Notes: generated by a model from the sequence alone, not told the origin. A DNA stretch of 64,000 nucleotides from an uncultured Bacteroidales bacterium (GCA_902772585.1 CACYBB010000023.1:1-64000); one strand, 5' to 3'; positions 10,486-19,358 are shown, numbered from the stretch's first letter. Numbers and translations: made by a program.

Positions 10486-11469
10486 ATGGTGAAACAGACA
10501 TCATTATACATATTGTTATGCCTCTTAATGGCAATAACAGCACAGGCACAGAAGCAGAAAACGGAGACAAAGGCAACAGCCAGTCAAGAGGAGACCCTCG
10601 TGTTTACGCCACAGTGGACAGCGCAAGCACAGTTTGCTGGGTACTATGTGGCCGAGGCTAAAGGTTTCTATCGTGAGGCTGGTGTGAAGGTGCGCATTGA
10701 GCACCCGACATCCACAAATTCTTCTATGAGCAGATTGTCCCACAATCAGTGTCAGGCAACAACGTTACAACTTTGTCAGGCGATAGAGCTCATGAATGAT
10801 GGCACTCCATTGGTAAACATTTTGCAGACATCCATGAACAATGCAATGGTCATCGTCTCTGCGCGTGGTAAAGAGCCTATCAAGCAGAAGGGTGCCAAGG
10901 TTGGCATTTGGAGCGTAGGCTTCGGAGAACTGGCCATCTGCATGAGCAACAAAGAACACCTGAACTATCAGTGGATACGCTTTGCGCAGAACGTCAATCT
11001 GTTTATTACTGGCGCCCTCGATGCTATGCTGGCTATGAGCTACAATGAGTATTACCAATTGTTGCAGGCTGGCATTGAGATAACAGACAAGAACCTTTAT
11101 CGATTCAGCGACCATGGCTATAATGTTCAGGAAGATGGGGTCTATATGAGACGCAACTATTATGAGGAGCATAAAGACCAAGCCCGTCGCTTTGCTCAAG
11201 CCAGCAGAAAAGGATGGGAATGGGCAGCACAGCATCCTGAGGAGGCTTTAGACATTGTGATGGAGTATGTGACCAAGGACCACATTGCCACCAACCGCAT
11301 CATGCAACGACTGATGCTGAAAGAGATACTGCGCCTCCAGATAGACCGTGAATCGAAGAAACGCGAATTCCGCCTGCGCCCCGATATGGTGCGTCAGGCC
11401 AACCGTCTAATGCTTGAAAACAAGATGTTAGACCATGAAGTGACTTACGAGGAGTTAATGGGTAAATAA
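10486..11469 (+). CDS. Periplasmic NMT1/THI5-like solute-binding protein
   Basis: 327 residues with a signal peptide (cleaved near AQAQ, residue 22). Residues 36-70 (FTPQWTAQAQFAGYYVAEAKGFYREAG) are the signature start of NMT1/THI5/SsuA-type binding proteins, which capture small organic ligands such as thiamine precursors or sulfonates. No ABC permease or ATPase gene follows. Instead the next gene, 14 bp downstream, is a sensor phosphatase with an extracytoplasmic Cache domain. I infer that the protein presents its ligand to that sensor or shares its ligand, and is not part of an importer. Ligand unknown. Confidence 0.85.
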   Translation: MVKQTSLYILLCLLMAITAQAQKQKTETKATASQEETLVFTPQWTAQAQFAGYYVAEAKGFYREAGVKVRIEHPTSTNSSMSRLSHNQCQATTLQLCQAIELMNDGTPLVNILQTSMNNAMVIVSARGKEPIKQKGAKVGIWSVGFGELAICMSNKEHLNYQWIRFAQNVNLFITGALDAMLAMSYNEYYQLLQAGIEITDKNLYRFSDHGYNVQEDGVYMRRNYYEEHKDQARRFAQASRKGWEWAAQHPEEALDIVMEYVTKDHIATNRIMQRLMLKEILRLQIDRESKKREFRLRPDMVRQANRLMLENKMLDHEVTYEELMGK

Positions 11470-11483
11470 AAAGTGTACTGACA

Positions 11484-13427
11484 ATGAGTGGAATAAAGAA
11501 TTATATCCGTCGTAGACTTTCCATTAAGGTCAGCCTGTGGGTGGTGTTTTTTGCTACCATCATCTTTAACGTTGCCTTAGGTTTCTTGTTCTACGAAGCT
11601 CGTGAGGCAGTACGTCAGGAAGCTATCAGCAAAGCGACACAAATACTGAAAAATACCTCACTACGTGTAGATCGCATCATGAACCGCGTAGAGGTAGCAA
11701 GTAACATGACTAACTGGCTGGTGCAGCGACATCCGGACAAGGCCGACTCTATGTTTGTCTATAGTAGAGGCATGCTGCTCAACAACCCCGACTTCTATAA
11801 CTGTTCCATTGCCTTCGAACCCAACTACTTCAAGGACAAGGGCCGCTACTTCTCAGCCTACTCCAAATACATGGGCGACAGCATCCGTACTATACAGGGC
11901 GGTAGTGACAACTACCAGTATTTCTACATGGACTGGTACCTCATGGTTAAGCTGCTGGACGAACCCTCTTGGACAGAACCCTACATGGACCTTGATGCTG
12001 CCACGAATACGAGCGAAATGGTGACCAGCTACTGTCAGGCCATCAAGAACTGGAAAGGGCAACTAATAGGTGTCATCAATACCAGTCTCTCGCTGAACTG
12101 GCTCTCACAGACCATTTCGGCTGTCAAGCCCTACCCCAACTCCTACAGTATTATGATAGGACGTGGCGGCACCTACTTTGTACATCCTGACTCCACCAAT
12201 ATTACACGACAGACTATATTTACCCAGACCCTCGAACAGCCAGACACTGCTCTGACGGCCTTGGGACGTGCCATGCAGCGTGGAGAAGAGGGACTGAAGC
12301 AGATGAATGTGGAAGGTGAGAGCTGCTATGTGTTTTACAAACCTCTTGGTAAGACGGGATGCTCAATGGCTATCGTCTGTCCTGAAAAAGACATCTTCAG
12401 CGGTTTCGACCGATTACGCTATAGTGTCTGGGCTATCTTCTTAGTAGGGCTTTTGCTCATGCTCTATTTCTTCATCCGCATCATCACCAGCGAGCTGAAA
12501 CCCCTGCGTCGTCTGGCCAATGAGGCAGAGACCATAGCCTCAGGACAGTTCGATACTCAGCTGCCGGACTTCAAGCGTATCGACGAGATTGGTCAACTGA
12601 GCCAATCGTTTGGCAATATGCAGCAGTCGCTGGTGAAATACATTGATGAACTGAAGAAGACAACAACCCAAAAGGCTTCTATAGAGAGTGACCTCCGTAT
12701 TGCCAGCAACATCCAGATGGGTATGCTACCAGTAAAATTCCCCACCAAGGCTGAGCGCGATGACGTACAACTCTATGCTTCGCTGACACCAGCCAAGGCG
12801 GTTGGAGGAGACCTCTTCGACTTCTACTTCCGCGATGAGAAGCTCTTCTTCTGTATCGGTGACGTCAGCGGAAAAGGTGTGCCAGCCTCCCTCTTCATGG
12901 CTGTCACACGCTCCATATTCCGCACGGTATCTGTCCATGAGTCAATGCCTGACCGTATTGTCACCATCATGAACAAGACGATGGCCGACATGAACAAGAC
13001 ACACATGTTTGTCACACTCTTCGTGGGTGTGCTCGACCTGCCCACTGGTCGTCTGCACTACTGCAATGCTGGTCACGATGCTCCACTGCTGGTAGGTGCT
13101 GGTGTCGGCGAACTACCCTGTGACTCAAACATCCCCGTAGGTTTCATGCCAAGTTGGAAATATTCATTGCAGGAGGCACATATTTTCACTGGCACCACCA
13201 TCTTACTCTTCACCGACGGACTAACCGAAGCGGAGGATGCAAGGCATGAGCAGTTCCAAATGGAGCGAGTTAACGATGTTGCCTATCAGGCTCTGGCACA
13301 ACAACAGCAGGAACCCCAACAACTCATCGAACGAATGACTGATGCTGTCCACCAGTTTGTGGGTGATGCCGAACAGAGCGACGACCTGACAATGATGGCC
13401 ATCCAATACCTCAAGAAACAAGAATAA
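11484..13427 (+). CDS. Membrane sensor phosphatase, Cache-HAMP-PP2C (SpoIIE/RsbU family)
   Basis: 647 residues. TM1 is at about 15-37; an extracytoplasmic Cache-type domain spans about 40-310; TM2 about 312-335; HAMP about 336-395; then the coiled linker ESDLRIASNIQMGMLP and a PP2C/SpoIIE domain (about 410-645) with metal-binding GGDLFDF, GDVSGKGVPASLFMA, NAGHDAP, FTDGLTEA and EQSDDLTMMA. Such enzymes dephosphorylate a STAS-domain antagonist in partner-switching pathways. The STAS protein is the next gene, 28 bp downstream, making this the likely substrate pair. The input is probably linked to the upstream binding protein. Confidence 0.92.
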   Translation: MSGIKNYIRRRLSIKVSLWVVFFATIIFNVALGFLFYEAREAVRQEAISKATQILKNTSLRVDRIMNRVEVASNMTNWLVQRHPDKADSMFVYSRGMLLNNPDFYNCSIAFEPNYFKDKGRYFSAYSKYMGDSIRTIQGGSDNYQYFYMDWYLMVKLLDEPSWTEPYMDLDAATNTSEMVTSYCQAIKNWKGQLIGVINTSLSLNWLSQTISAVKPYPNSYSIMIGRGGTYFVHPDSTNITRQTIFTQTLEQPDTALTALGRAMQRGEEGLKQMNVEGESCYVFYKPLGKTGCSMAIVCPEKDIFSGFDRLRYSVWAIFLVGLLLMLYFFIRIITSELKPLRRLANEAETIASGQFDTQLPDFKRIDEIGQLSQSFGNMQQSLVKYIDELKKTTTQKASIESDLRIASNIQMGMLPVKFPTKAERDDVQLYASLTPAKAVGGDLFDFYFRDEKLFFCIGDVSGKGVPASLFMAVTRSIFRTVSVHESMPDRIVTIMNKTMADMNKTHMFVTLFVGVLDLPTGRLHYCNAGHDAPLLVGAGVGELPCDSNIPVGFMPSWKYSLQEAHIFTGTTILLFTDGLTEAEDARHEQFQMERVNDVAYQALAQQQQEPQQLIERMTDAVHQFVGDAEQSDDLTMMAIQYLKKQE

Positions 13428-13455
13428 TCATCAAATAATTAAAACAAATAACGAC

Positions 13456-13758
13456 ATGGAAACAATTATCCAAGAACAAGACGGCAAAATGGTTGCCTTT
13501 CTGAAAGGACGCCTCGATACGGCTGCAGCTCCTGAAACTGAAACAGCAATGAACGTGCTCTACGATTGCAATGAAAAGGACATTATTCTTGACTGCACAG
13601 AACTGGAATACATCTCATCAGCAGGACTGCGCATCTTCCTGGCCCTTCTGCAGAATAGTCAAGAAAAGGGTGGTCACGTCTATATCAGAGGCATCTCCGA
13701 CAATGTCCGTGCTGTATTTGCACTAACAGGATTTATTAACATCTTTGAATTCATTTAA
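13456..13758 (+). CDS. STAS-domain anti-sigma-factor antagonist
   Basis: 100 residues, a single STAS domain of the SpoIIAA/RsbV type. The phospho-acceptor loop is ELEYISSAGLRIF, with Ser54/Ser55 at the conserved position. In known systems the dephosphorylated form binds an anti-sigma kinase of the RsbW/SpoIIAB type and frees the sigma factor. No HATPase anti-sigma gene is found in the window, so the partner must be elsewhere or the output differs. Directly downstream of the PP2C phosphatase and 12 bp before the alarmone synthetase. Confidence 0.92.
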   Translation: METIIQEQDGKMVAFLKGRLDTAAAPETETAMNVLYDCNEKDIILDCTELEYISSAGLRIFLALLQNSQEKGGHVYIRGISDNVRAVFALTGFINIFEFI

Positions 13759-13770
13759 ATAGTCGTACGG

Positions 13771-14838
13771 ATGGGGAAAGGAATTAATCTGGACCCACAT
13801 GGCGAGGCACTGATGGAGCAATATCACAAGCTACGTCCGTCGTTGGAAAAGCTTGCGAAGGAGGCTTATGACCTTTTGCGTACCACACTGCGTGAACAGG
13901 GCATCTACGTCACAGCCATTGAGTACAGAGTGAAAAGCGAGAAGTCACTGGCAGGTAAGCTGGAAATGAAGGGTTCAAAGTACAAGACCATAGATGATGT
14001 TACCGACCTGGTGGGACTGCGCGTCATTACCTTCTATACCGACGAGGTTGACAAGGTTGCAGCCATCGCAAAGCGTATCTTCAACATAGACTGGCAGGAG
14101 AGTGTAGACAAGCGCAAGCACCAACTGAATGCCTTTGGCTATAACTCGCTACATTACATCTGCCGACTAAAGACAGGAAGTCCGCGATTCGAACTTCAGA
14201 TGCGTACAGCCTTGCAACATGTGTGGTCGACTATTGAGCACGACACGGGTTATAAAGGTGACGTCATGATACCCAGCGAGTATAGGCGACAGTTCAGTCG
14301 ACTGGCAGGTATGCTGGAACTCATCGACGACGAGTTCAGCCGTCTGCGCATTGTTCTCACCGACTATCGCCGACAGATTCAATCATTGGTGAAGAACGGA
14401 CAACTCGACGACGTTCCATTATCTGCTGATTCTTTCCGCAGCTATCTCGACTTGCGTCCTTTTGATCGTCTTAACGGACGTATCGCTGCTGTCAATCAGG
14501 CCGAAATCTATCCCGTCTCTATGATGCCCTATCTGAAACTGCTTGAATCATTCGGACTGGAGACACTTGGCGACGTACAACGCTTTATCGATGATAATAG
14601 CGATGATGCCCACCAACTGGCACTCTCGCAATTGGCCCTCACCGACCTCGACATACTCTCGTCAAGTGCCGCTCTGCAGTACCTGTGTCTGGTTTACGTA
14701 CTGAAACATAATGGTGGACTCGAGGGTCTGACGTCTGTTTACGACATCATCAACGGCAAATCAGATGCCAATGGTATGTTGGCCAATATGATGCTCGAAC
14801 AAGCCAAGACATTGCCATTCATGCAGAAACAGCTATAA
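13771..14838 (+). CDS. RelA/SpoT-domain small (p)ppGpp synthetase
   Basis: 355 residues. The RelA/SpoT nucleotidyltransferase domain covers about 40-200: YRVKSEKSLAGKLEMKGSKY (G-loop region), DDVTDLVGLRVITFY (metal/substrate motif), GYNSLHYICRL and FELQMRTALQHVWSTIEHD. There is no HD hydrolase, TGS or ACT domain, so it is a synthetase-only protein with a C-terminal region of about 150 residues of unknown role. It would transfer pyrophosphate from ATP to GTP/GDP. Its place 12 bp behind a STAS gene suggests alarmone synthesis is co-expressed with, or an output of, the partner-switching module. Confidence 0.88.
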   Translation: MGKGINLDPHGEALMEQYHKLRPSLEKLAKEAYDLLRTTLREQGIYVTAIEYRVKSEKSLAGKLEMKGSKYKTIDDVTDLVGLRVITFYTDEVDKVAAIAKRIFNIDWQESVDKRKHQLNAFGYNSLHYICRLKTGSPRFELQMRTALQHVWSTIEHDTGYKGDVMIPSEYRRQFSRLAGMLELIDDEFSRLRIVLTDYRRQIQSLVKNGQLDDVPLSADSFRSYLDLRPFDRLNGRIAAVNQAEIYPVSMMPYLKLLESFGLETLGDVQRFIDDNSDDAHQLALSQLALTDLDILSSSAALQYLCLVYVLKHNGGLEGLTSVYDIINGKSDANGMLANMMLEQAKTLPFMQKQL

Positions 14839-14846
14839 ACAAAGAA

Positions 14847-16292
14847 ATGAAACAGACGTTAGCTCCTTCGGTAAGACCTGCGACACAGGCGAACCGCTTT
14901 TATACGGGCGATGCCAGAGAACTGAGTGAGGAAGTGGACAGCTTCTTGGCGCTGCATAAGGACGACGCGAAATACAATCATGTGGCAGCACTGATAGTAC
15001 CTCATGCAGGGTATTATTTCTCAGGCAATGTGGCGGCGTCAGCGTATATGGCGATTGACGCGAAGAAGCAGTACAAGCGGATTTTCCTGTTAGGACCGAG
15101 TCACCACGAATGGCTCGACGGGGCGTCTGTGAACACGGAGGCAGACTATTATGCCACGCCGTTAGGCAAAGTAAAAGTGGACCACGAAACGGCGATTAAA
15201 CTAACCACAGATTACACGGATTTTATTTATAGGCCGGAGGCGCATGATAGGGAGCATTGTCTAGAAGTACAACTGCCGTTTTTGCAGAGGAGGTTTAAGG
15301 AAGTGCCGCCCATTGTACCGATTGTTATTTCGACGAATGATTACGATAAGCTGAAGCGGCTCTCTCATGTACTGAAGCCGTACTTTAACGACGAGAATCT
15401 CTTTGTGATTAGCAGCGACTTCTCGCACTATCCGTCTTATGAGGATGCCTGTGAGGCGGATGCCAAGACTGGCAAGGCTGTAGAAAGCGGCGACGTGGAG
15501 AAGTTTATTGCGACCATCAACGCTAATGCGCGAAGTGGTAAACGCAATCTGCATACGAGTGCCTGTGGCGAATTCGCCATCATCACGCTGATGCTGATGC
15601 TCGACAACCAATACGAGGTGAAGCACCTCATGTACCAGAACTCGGGCGACATCGACAATCACGACCATAGCCGCGTGGTGGGGTATCACTCGTTTGCCAT
15701 CCTACGCAACGGACAAAATAGCAGCGGACAAACACAGGCGAATACGGACTTCGCTTTATCCGCAGAAGATAAGAAGATTCTAAAGGACATCGCTTTGCAG
15801 AGCATCAAGGACTCATTAAACGGCAAATCCGTGTCAGTCCGTGAAAGTCCGCTGCAAAAATATCCTATGCTCAACAAGAAGTGCGGTGCCTTCGTCTCGC
15901 TGCATAAGCACGGACATTTGCGGGGCTGCATCGGACATTTTGGCGAGGACTATCCGTTGCACGAGATAGTGGCAGAGATGGCACGGACGGCAGCCTTTGA
16001 GGATCCGCGGTTTATGCCAGTCACTCGCGACGAACTCGACGACCTCGATATTGAGATTTCCGTGCTTACGCCCATGCGTCGCATCCAGAGTCTGGACGAG
16101 TTTGAACTGCATCGTCACGGCATCTATATCAAGAAAGGTTATCGTAGCGGCACGTTCTTGCCACAGGTGGCCGACGAGGTAAACTGGACCAAAGAAGAAT
16201 TGGTGGGACATTGTTCGCAGGACAAGGCCGGATTGGGCTGGGACGGCTGGAAGGATGCCGAACTCTACATTTATGAAGCAATTGTTTTTTAA
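14847..16292 (+). CDS. AmmeMemoRadiSam protein: MEMO1-like + AMMECR1 fusion
   Basis: 481 residues in two domains. Residues 1-290 are MEMO1/AmmeMemoRadiSam system protein B, an extradiol-dioxygenase-like fold (VPHAGYYFSGNVAAS, LGPSHH, SSDFSHYPSYEDA, with His residues that would bind metal). Residues about 305-480 are AMMECR1/AmmeMemoRadiSam system protein A (GAFVSLHKHGHLRGCIGHF, EISVLTPM, GYRSGTFLPQV). The fusion is common in Bacteroidota. The radical-SAM third component follows 27 bp downstream. The trio is widely conserved but its reaction is unknown. Confidence 0.93.
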   Translation: MKQTLAPSVRPATQANRFYTGDARELSEEVDSFLALHKDDAKYNHVAALIVPHAGYYFSGNVAASAYMAIDAKKQYKRIFLLGPSHHEWLDGASVNTEADYYATPLGKVKVDHETAIKLTTDYTDFIYRPEAHDREHCLEVQLPFLQRRFKEVPPIVPIVISTNDYDKLKRLSHVLKPYFNDENLFVISSDFSHYPSYEDACEADAKTGKAVESGDVEKFIATINANARSGKRNLHTSACGEFAIITLMLMLDNQYEVKHLMYQNSGDIDNHDHSRVVGYHSFAILRNGQNSSGQTQANTDFALSAEDKKILKDIALQSIKDSLNGKSVSVRESPLQKYPMLNKKCGAFVSLHKHGHLRGCIGHFGEDYPLHEIVAEMARTAAFEDPRFMPVTRDELDDLDIEISVLTPMRRIQSLDEFELHRHGIYIKKGYRSGTFLPQVADEVNWTKEELVGHCSQDKAGLGWDGWKDAELYIYEAIVF

Positions 16293-16319
16293 CGAACACA
16301 GATTGCTCGGATTACACGG

Positions 16320-17255
16320 ATGATGGAATGCAGGTATTATAATCGTTTGGATGACGGACGGGTGGAGTGTACGCTCTGTCCGCACCACTGCCGTATTGCC
16401 GAGGGCAAGACGGGCGTATGTCGCAGTAGGAGAAATCAGAATGGCGTGCTTGTCAGTGAGGTGTACGGCCAGCCGTGTTCGTTGGCCATTGACCCCATAG
16501 AGAAGAAACCGCTTTATCATTTCCATCCTGGTACGACATGTCTGTCGCTGGCCTGTACGGGTTGTAACTTTCGCTGCCTGAACTGCCAGAACCACGATAT
16601 TTCGCAGGTGTCGCCCACTGATGTCAATCATTACGAGTTGTCGCCTGAGGACATCGTCGCGCTATGCCTGAAGCACCAATGCCCTGGCATCGCCTATACC
16701 TATACCGAACCGTTGACATACCTCGAGTATACCATCGATTGTGCCCGACTGGCCCACGAAGCAGGCCTTTGGAATATCCTCGTTACGGCAGGCTACGTCT
16801 GTCAGGAACCGCTGGCCGACCTCCTACCCCACCTCGATGCCGCCAACGTCGACCTCAAGTCCTTCAGCGACGATATCTATATGAAGGTAAGCGGTGGCCA
16901 TCTGCAGCCCGTCCTCGACACCATCCTCGCCATGAAACGGGCTGGCGTGTGGGTGGAAATCACCAATCTCGTCATCCCTGGCGTTAACGTCCGGAGCAGC
17001 GAGGGCCATCGAGCTTGCTCAGATGGCCGAGTCGTGACGGAGGTCGCCGAAGGCAACGATGATATGGATATGATTCGTCAGATGTGTCGTTGGCTCGCAG
17101 GCAACGGTCTCGCTGAGGCTCCCTTGCATTTCAGCCGTTTTTTTCCTCGCTACAAGATGCAGGACACGCCTCCCACGCCCATTGCAACGCTGAAAGCAGC
17201 CAAGCAGATAGCTGAGGAAGAGGGCATCAGGTATGTATATTTGGGGAATGTTTGA
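16320..17255 (+). CDS. amrS: AmmeMemoRadiSam radical-SAM enzyme, with 23-residue in-frame insertion
   Basis: 311 residues. N-terminal Cys pairs (CTLCPHHC) precede the radical-SAM cluster motif CNFRCLNC (Cys82, 86, 89). It is the third member of the AmmeMemoRadiSam set. The C-terminal part is interrupted after ITNLVIPGVN by 23 residues (SSEGHRACSDGR within) that do not belong to the family; the alignment then resumes at NDDMDMIRQMCRW. The inserted 69 bp contain a strong hairpin and are flanked by AACG repeats (see repeat at 16986-17058). The reading frame is kept, and the insertion falls in a loop, so activity may survive. Confidence 0.9.
   Translation: MMECRYYNRLDDGRVECTLCPHHCRIAEGKTGVCRSRRNQNGVLVSEVYGQPCSLAIDPIEKKPLYHFHPGTTCLSLACTGCNFRCLNCQNHDISQVSPTDVNHYELSPEDIVALCLKHQCPGIAYTYTEPLTYLEYTIDCARLAHEAGLWNILVTAGYVCQEPLADLLPHLDAANVDLKSFSDDIYMKVSGGHLQPVLDTILAMKRAGVWVEITNLVIPGVNVRSSEGHRACSDGRVVTEVAEGNDDMDMIRQMCRWLAGNGLAEAPLHFSRFFPRYKMQDTPPTPIATLKAAKQIAEEEGIRYVYLGNV
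16986..17058 (+). repeat. 69-bp in-frame palindromic insertion in amrS
   Basis: AACG occurs at 16986-16989 and again at 17055-17058, exactly 69 bp apart (23 codons), like a 4-bp target duplication. Between them is a hairpin: GGCCATC-GAGC (17004-17014), loop TT, GCTC-A-GATGGCC (17017-17028). This resembles the palindromic elements found inside Rickettsia genes. Confidence 0.7.
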
Positions 17256-17311
17256 GTTATAAAGAATGTTAAATAATTGAAGGCGTACCGACTTTTGAGA
17301 CAGCCTCGTCT

Positions 17312-17321
17312 TATCTTTGCA
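17312..17321 (+). promoter_or_regulatory. Promoter -7 box before the radical-SAM HhH gene
   Basis: TATCTTTGCA. It decides the downstream gene's start: frames opening at 17277 would run through the promoter. Confidence 0.7.
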
Positions 17322-17345
17322 CCCGATATGCTGACAGAACAGACA

Positions 17346-18647
17346 ATGGAAAAGCTGCGGATACTCGCAGAGTCGGCGAAGTACGACGTGTCGTGCTCGT
17401 CGAGTGGCACTGTGCGCAAAGGTAAGCAAGGCATGGTGGGTTCGACGGTGGGTGGCGTGGGCATCTGCCATTCATTTGCTGATGATGGGCGCTGCATCTC
17501 GCTATTGAAGGTGATGCTGACCAACTATTGCATGTACGACTGTGCCTACTGCATCAATCGTCGCTCGAACGACATCAAGCGAGCAACGCTCTCCGTCAGT
17601 GAACTCGAGGAAATCACGATGGAGTTCTATCGCAGAAACTATATCGAGGGGCTCTTTCTGTCGAGTGGCGTCGTGCGCAATCCTGACTATACGATGGAGC
17701 GGCTCGCCGCCATTGCACGCAACCTCAGGACGGTGCATCGCTTCAATGGTTATATCCACCTGAAGAGCATCCCAGGCTGTTCGCAGGAACTGCTCAACGA
17801 GGCCGGCCGCTATGCCGACCGCATGAGCGTGAACATCGAGATTCCCAAGGAAGAGTCGCTGAAACTGCTGGCACCTGAGAAGGACCACAAGAGCGTGTTT
17901 CAACCCATGAAGCTCATCCAGCAGGGCGTGCTGGAAAACAAGGAGGACCGCAAGAAATACCGCTATGCGCCACGCTTTGTGCCAGCAGGACAATCCACCC
18001 AGATGATTGTGGGAGCCACGAAGGAGACAGACAAGGATATCCTCACGATGTCGTCGATGCTCTATGGACAACCCACGATGCGACGCGTGTATTATTCGGG
18101 GTATGTGAGTGTGAACACCTACGACCCACGACTGCCCGTACTGAAACAACCACCATTGGTGCGCGAGAACCGCCTCTATCAGGCCGACTGGCTGTTGCGT
18201 TTCTACCATTTTAAGGTCGACGAAATCGTTGATGAACAGCACGCGAATCTCGACCTCGAGGTGGACCCGAAGCTGGCGTGGGCGCTGCGCCACCCAGAAT
18301 ACTTTCCTGTGGACATCAATACCGCCGATTACGAGCAGCTTCTGCGCGTGCCAGGTCTCGGCACCAAGTCTGCCTGGCTCATCGTCAACTCACGTCGCTT
18401 CAATCGCCTCACATCATTCGATTTGAAGAAGATGGGTGTGGTGATGAAGAAGGCGAAGTACTTCATTACCTGCCACGAACTTACCTCGCAATTCTCGCAG
18501 CCCATCATCGGCATCAACGAACTGCGCCCAGAGCGACTGCGTCCCCTGCTCATCAGTAAGGCGCAACAAAAGCGTGCTGCCGCCGAACAACAACTCTCCT
18601 TCGACTTCAAGGACGATACCCCCTCTGACTCAACGGCAACAACCTAA
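17346..18647 (+). CDS. Putative DNA modification/repair radical-SAM protein with helix-hairpin-helix (TIGR03916)
   Basis: 433 residues. The start MEKLRILAESAKYDVSCSSSG matches the family's N-terminus and lies 24 bp after the -7 box; an ATG at 17328 is possible. The radical-SAM cluster is CMYDCAYC (Cys62, 66, 69), followed by SSGVVRNPDYTMERL and IPGCSQELL. Near the C-terminus is a helix-hairpin-helix DNA-binding motif, DYEQLLRVPGLGTKSAWLIV. The usual genomic partner is a DUF4130/TIGR03915 protein directly downstream; here that partner is at 29059, beyond 10.4 kb of accessory DNA. The last residues (STATT) are encoded by a 71-bp repeat (18633-18703), so the natural C-terminus has probably been replaced at the island junction. 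Confidence 0.9.
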   Translation: MEKLRILAESAKYDVSCSSSGTVRKGKQGMVGSTVGGVGICHSFADDGRCISLLKVMLTNYCMYDCAYCINRRSNDIKRATLSVSELEEITMEFYRRNYIEGLFLSSGVVRNPDYTMERLAAIARNLRTVHRFNGYIHLKSIPGCSQELLNEAGRYADRMSVNIEIPKEESLKLLAPEKDHKSVFQPMKLIQQGVLENKEDRKKYRYAPRFVPAGQSTQMIVGATKETDKDILTMSSMLYGQPTMRRVYYSGYVSVNTYDPRLPVLKQPPLVRENRLYQADWLLRFYHFKVDEIVDEQHANLDLEVDPKLAWALRHPEYFPVDINTADYEQLLRVPGLGTKSAWLIVNSRRFNRLTSFDLKKMGVVMKKAKYFITCHELTSQFSQPIIGINELRPERLRPLLISKAQQKRAAAEQQLSFDFKDDTPSDSTATT

Positions 18648-18703
18648 AGGTCCGCGGCTATGTCGCCATGTTCTACGAAACCCAGACCTGGACAAAAAAG
18701 TAA
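18633..18703 (+). pseudogene. DUF2147 3'-end remnant, copy 1 of a 71-bp direct repeat
   Basis: Read in the frame NGNNLKVRGYVAMFY...TKK-stop, this is the C-terminal end of a DUF2147 secreted protein without the rest of the gene. It overlaps the end of the radical-SAM gene in another frame. It is identical to 20753-20823 except for two bases. Confidence 0.6.
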
Positions 18704-18751
18704 AAAAAAGACCTTCTGCTTTCGCTTTCCATATATCTTTTTAAAGAAAAA

Positions 18752-18785
18752 TTTGGATATTACGAGAATAGTTCGTATCTTTGCA
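18752..18785 (+). promoter_or_regulatory. Promoter of small gene 18811
   Basis: TTTG (18752-18755), 20 bp, TATCTTTGCA (18776-18785): a textbook Bacteroidota promoter. Confidence 0.8.
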
Positions 18786-18810
18786 TCGAGAAATAAATAC
18801 TGATACAATT

Positions 18811-18975
18811 ATGTTAGGAATAGAGTCACCCAGGAAGCCCATTACGGGTCAATTTGCGAAAGAACTTCGTGAAGCGCTGGTTCGTGCTCGTACAGGCAAT
18901 TTGAATCAGTCGGAAAAAGAAAGTGTTCTTCGTTCAGAAAAGGTGTCGCAAAAGTACAATGCAGTCTGGAAATAA
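18811..18975 (+). CDS. Small hypothetical protein (54 aa)
   Basis: The start MLGIESPRKPITGQFAKELR was chosen because the upstream in-frame ATG (18781) overlaps the -7 box. The protein is charged, Lys/Arg/Glu-rich, without membrane segment or Cys, and may be helical. The consensus promoter immediately upstream supports expression. A 49-codon frame follows 12 bp later. The small size and tandem arrangement recall an antitoxin, but no family is recognised. It lies inside the accessory island. Confidence 0.5.
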   Translation: MLGIESPRKPITGQFAKELREALVRARTGNLNQSEKESVLRSEKVSQKYNAVWK

Positions 18976-18987
18976 CGAAGAATTTAT

Positions 18988-19137
18988 ATGCACGACGAGA
19001 ATGTGATTCGTTCCAACATATCCAACACCATTTTCGTAGTAGATTGCGATATCCGAATTAATACATCAGAGTTAAGACAAGGAGGTACAAGAGTACTTAC
19101 GAACGAGGTCATCTGGAGTTGGGAGTGTAAAAAATGA
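18988..19137 (+). CDS. Short hypothetical frame (49 aa), possibly a remnant
   Basis: It starts 12 bp after the preceding small gene and reads NTIFVVDCDIRINTSELRQG near the middle. Its last codons fall in the first copy of a dispersed repeat (GGGAGTGT...), suggesting the 3' end has been overwritten and the gene truncated. No family recognised. Confidence 0.3.
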   Translation: MHDENVIRSNISNTIFVVDCDIRINTSELRQGGTRVLTNEVIWSWECKK

Positions 19138-19158
19138 TTAGTAGAGTCCCCATGATTG

Positions 19159-19224
19159 TACTCTAGGCATACTCTAAGCATACTCTAGGCATACTCTAGG
19201 CTGCTTCTAGGCATACTCTAAGCA
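19159..19224. repeat. 11-bp tandem repeat, six units
   Basis: Units of TACTCTAGGCA, some with AGCA or other changes, start at 19159, 19170, 19181, 19192, 19203 and 19214. The sequence just after contains GTATGGGTGGAGTATG, partly complementary to the CATACTC parts. Confidence 0.75.
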
Positions 19225-19358
19225 TACTCATTCAGTATGGGTGGAGTATGGCTACACTATGGGAAGTACGACTGATGTCCGATAATCATTTCCTAAGAAC
19301 GTAGACTTCGTACGGATATTGTTTACTCTTCATCTGTTTGTCTTGACAAGCACATTTT

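Noticed and set aside
17277-17345. Longer start for the radical-SAM HhH protein
   Set aside because: The frame opens with TTG upstream of the -7 box at 17312-17321, so it would not be transcribed from that promoter; the family begins near MEKLRILAESAKYD.
19159-19224. Possible CRISPR or VNTR coding repeat
   Set aside because: 11-bp units are directly tandem without spacers and no frame runs through them.
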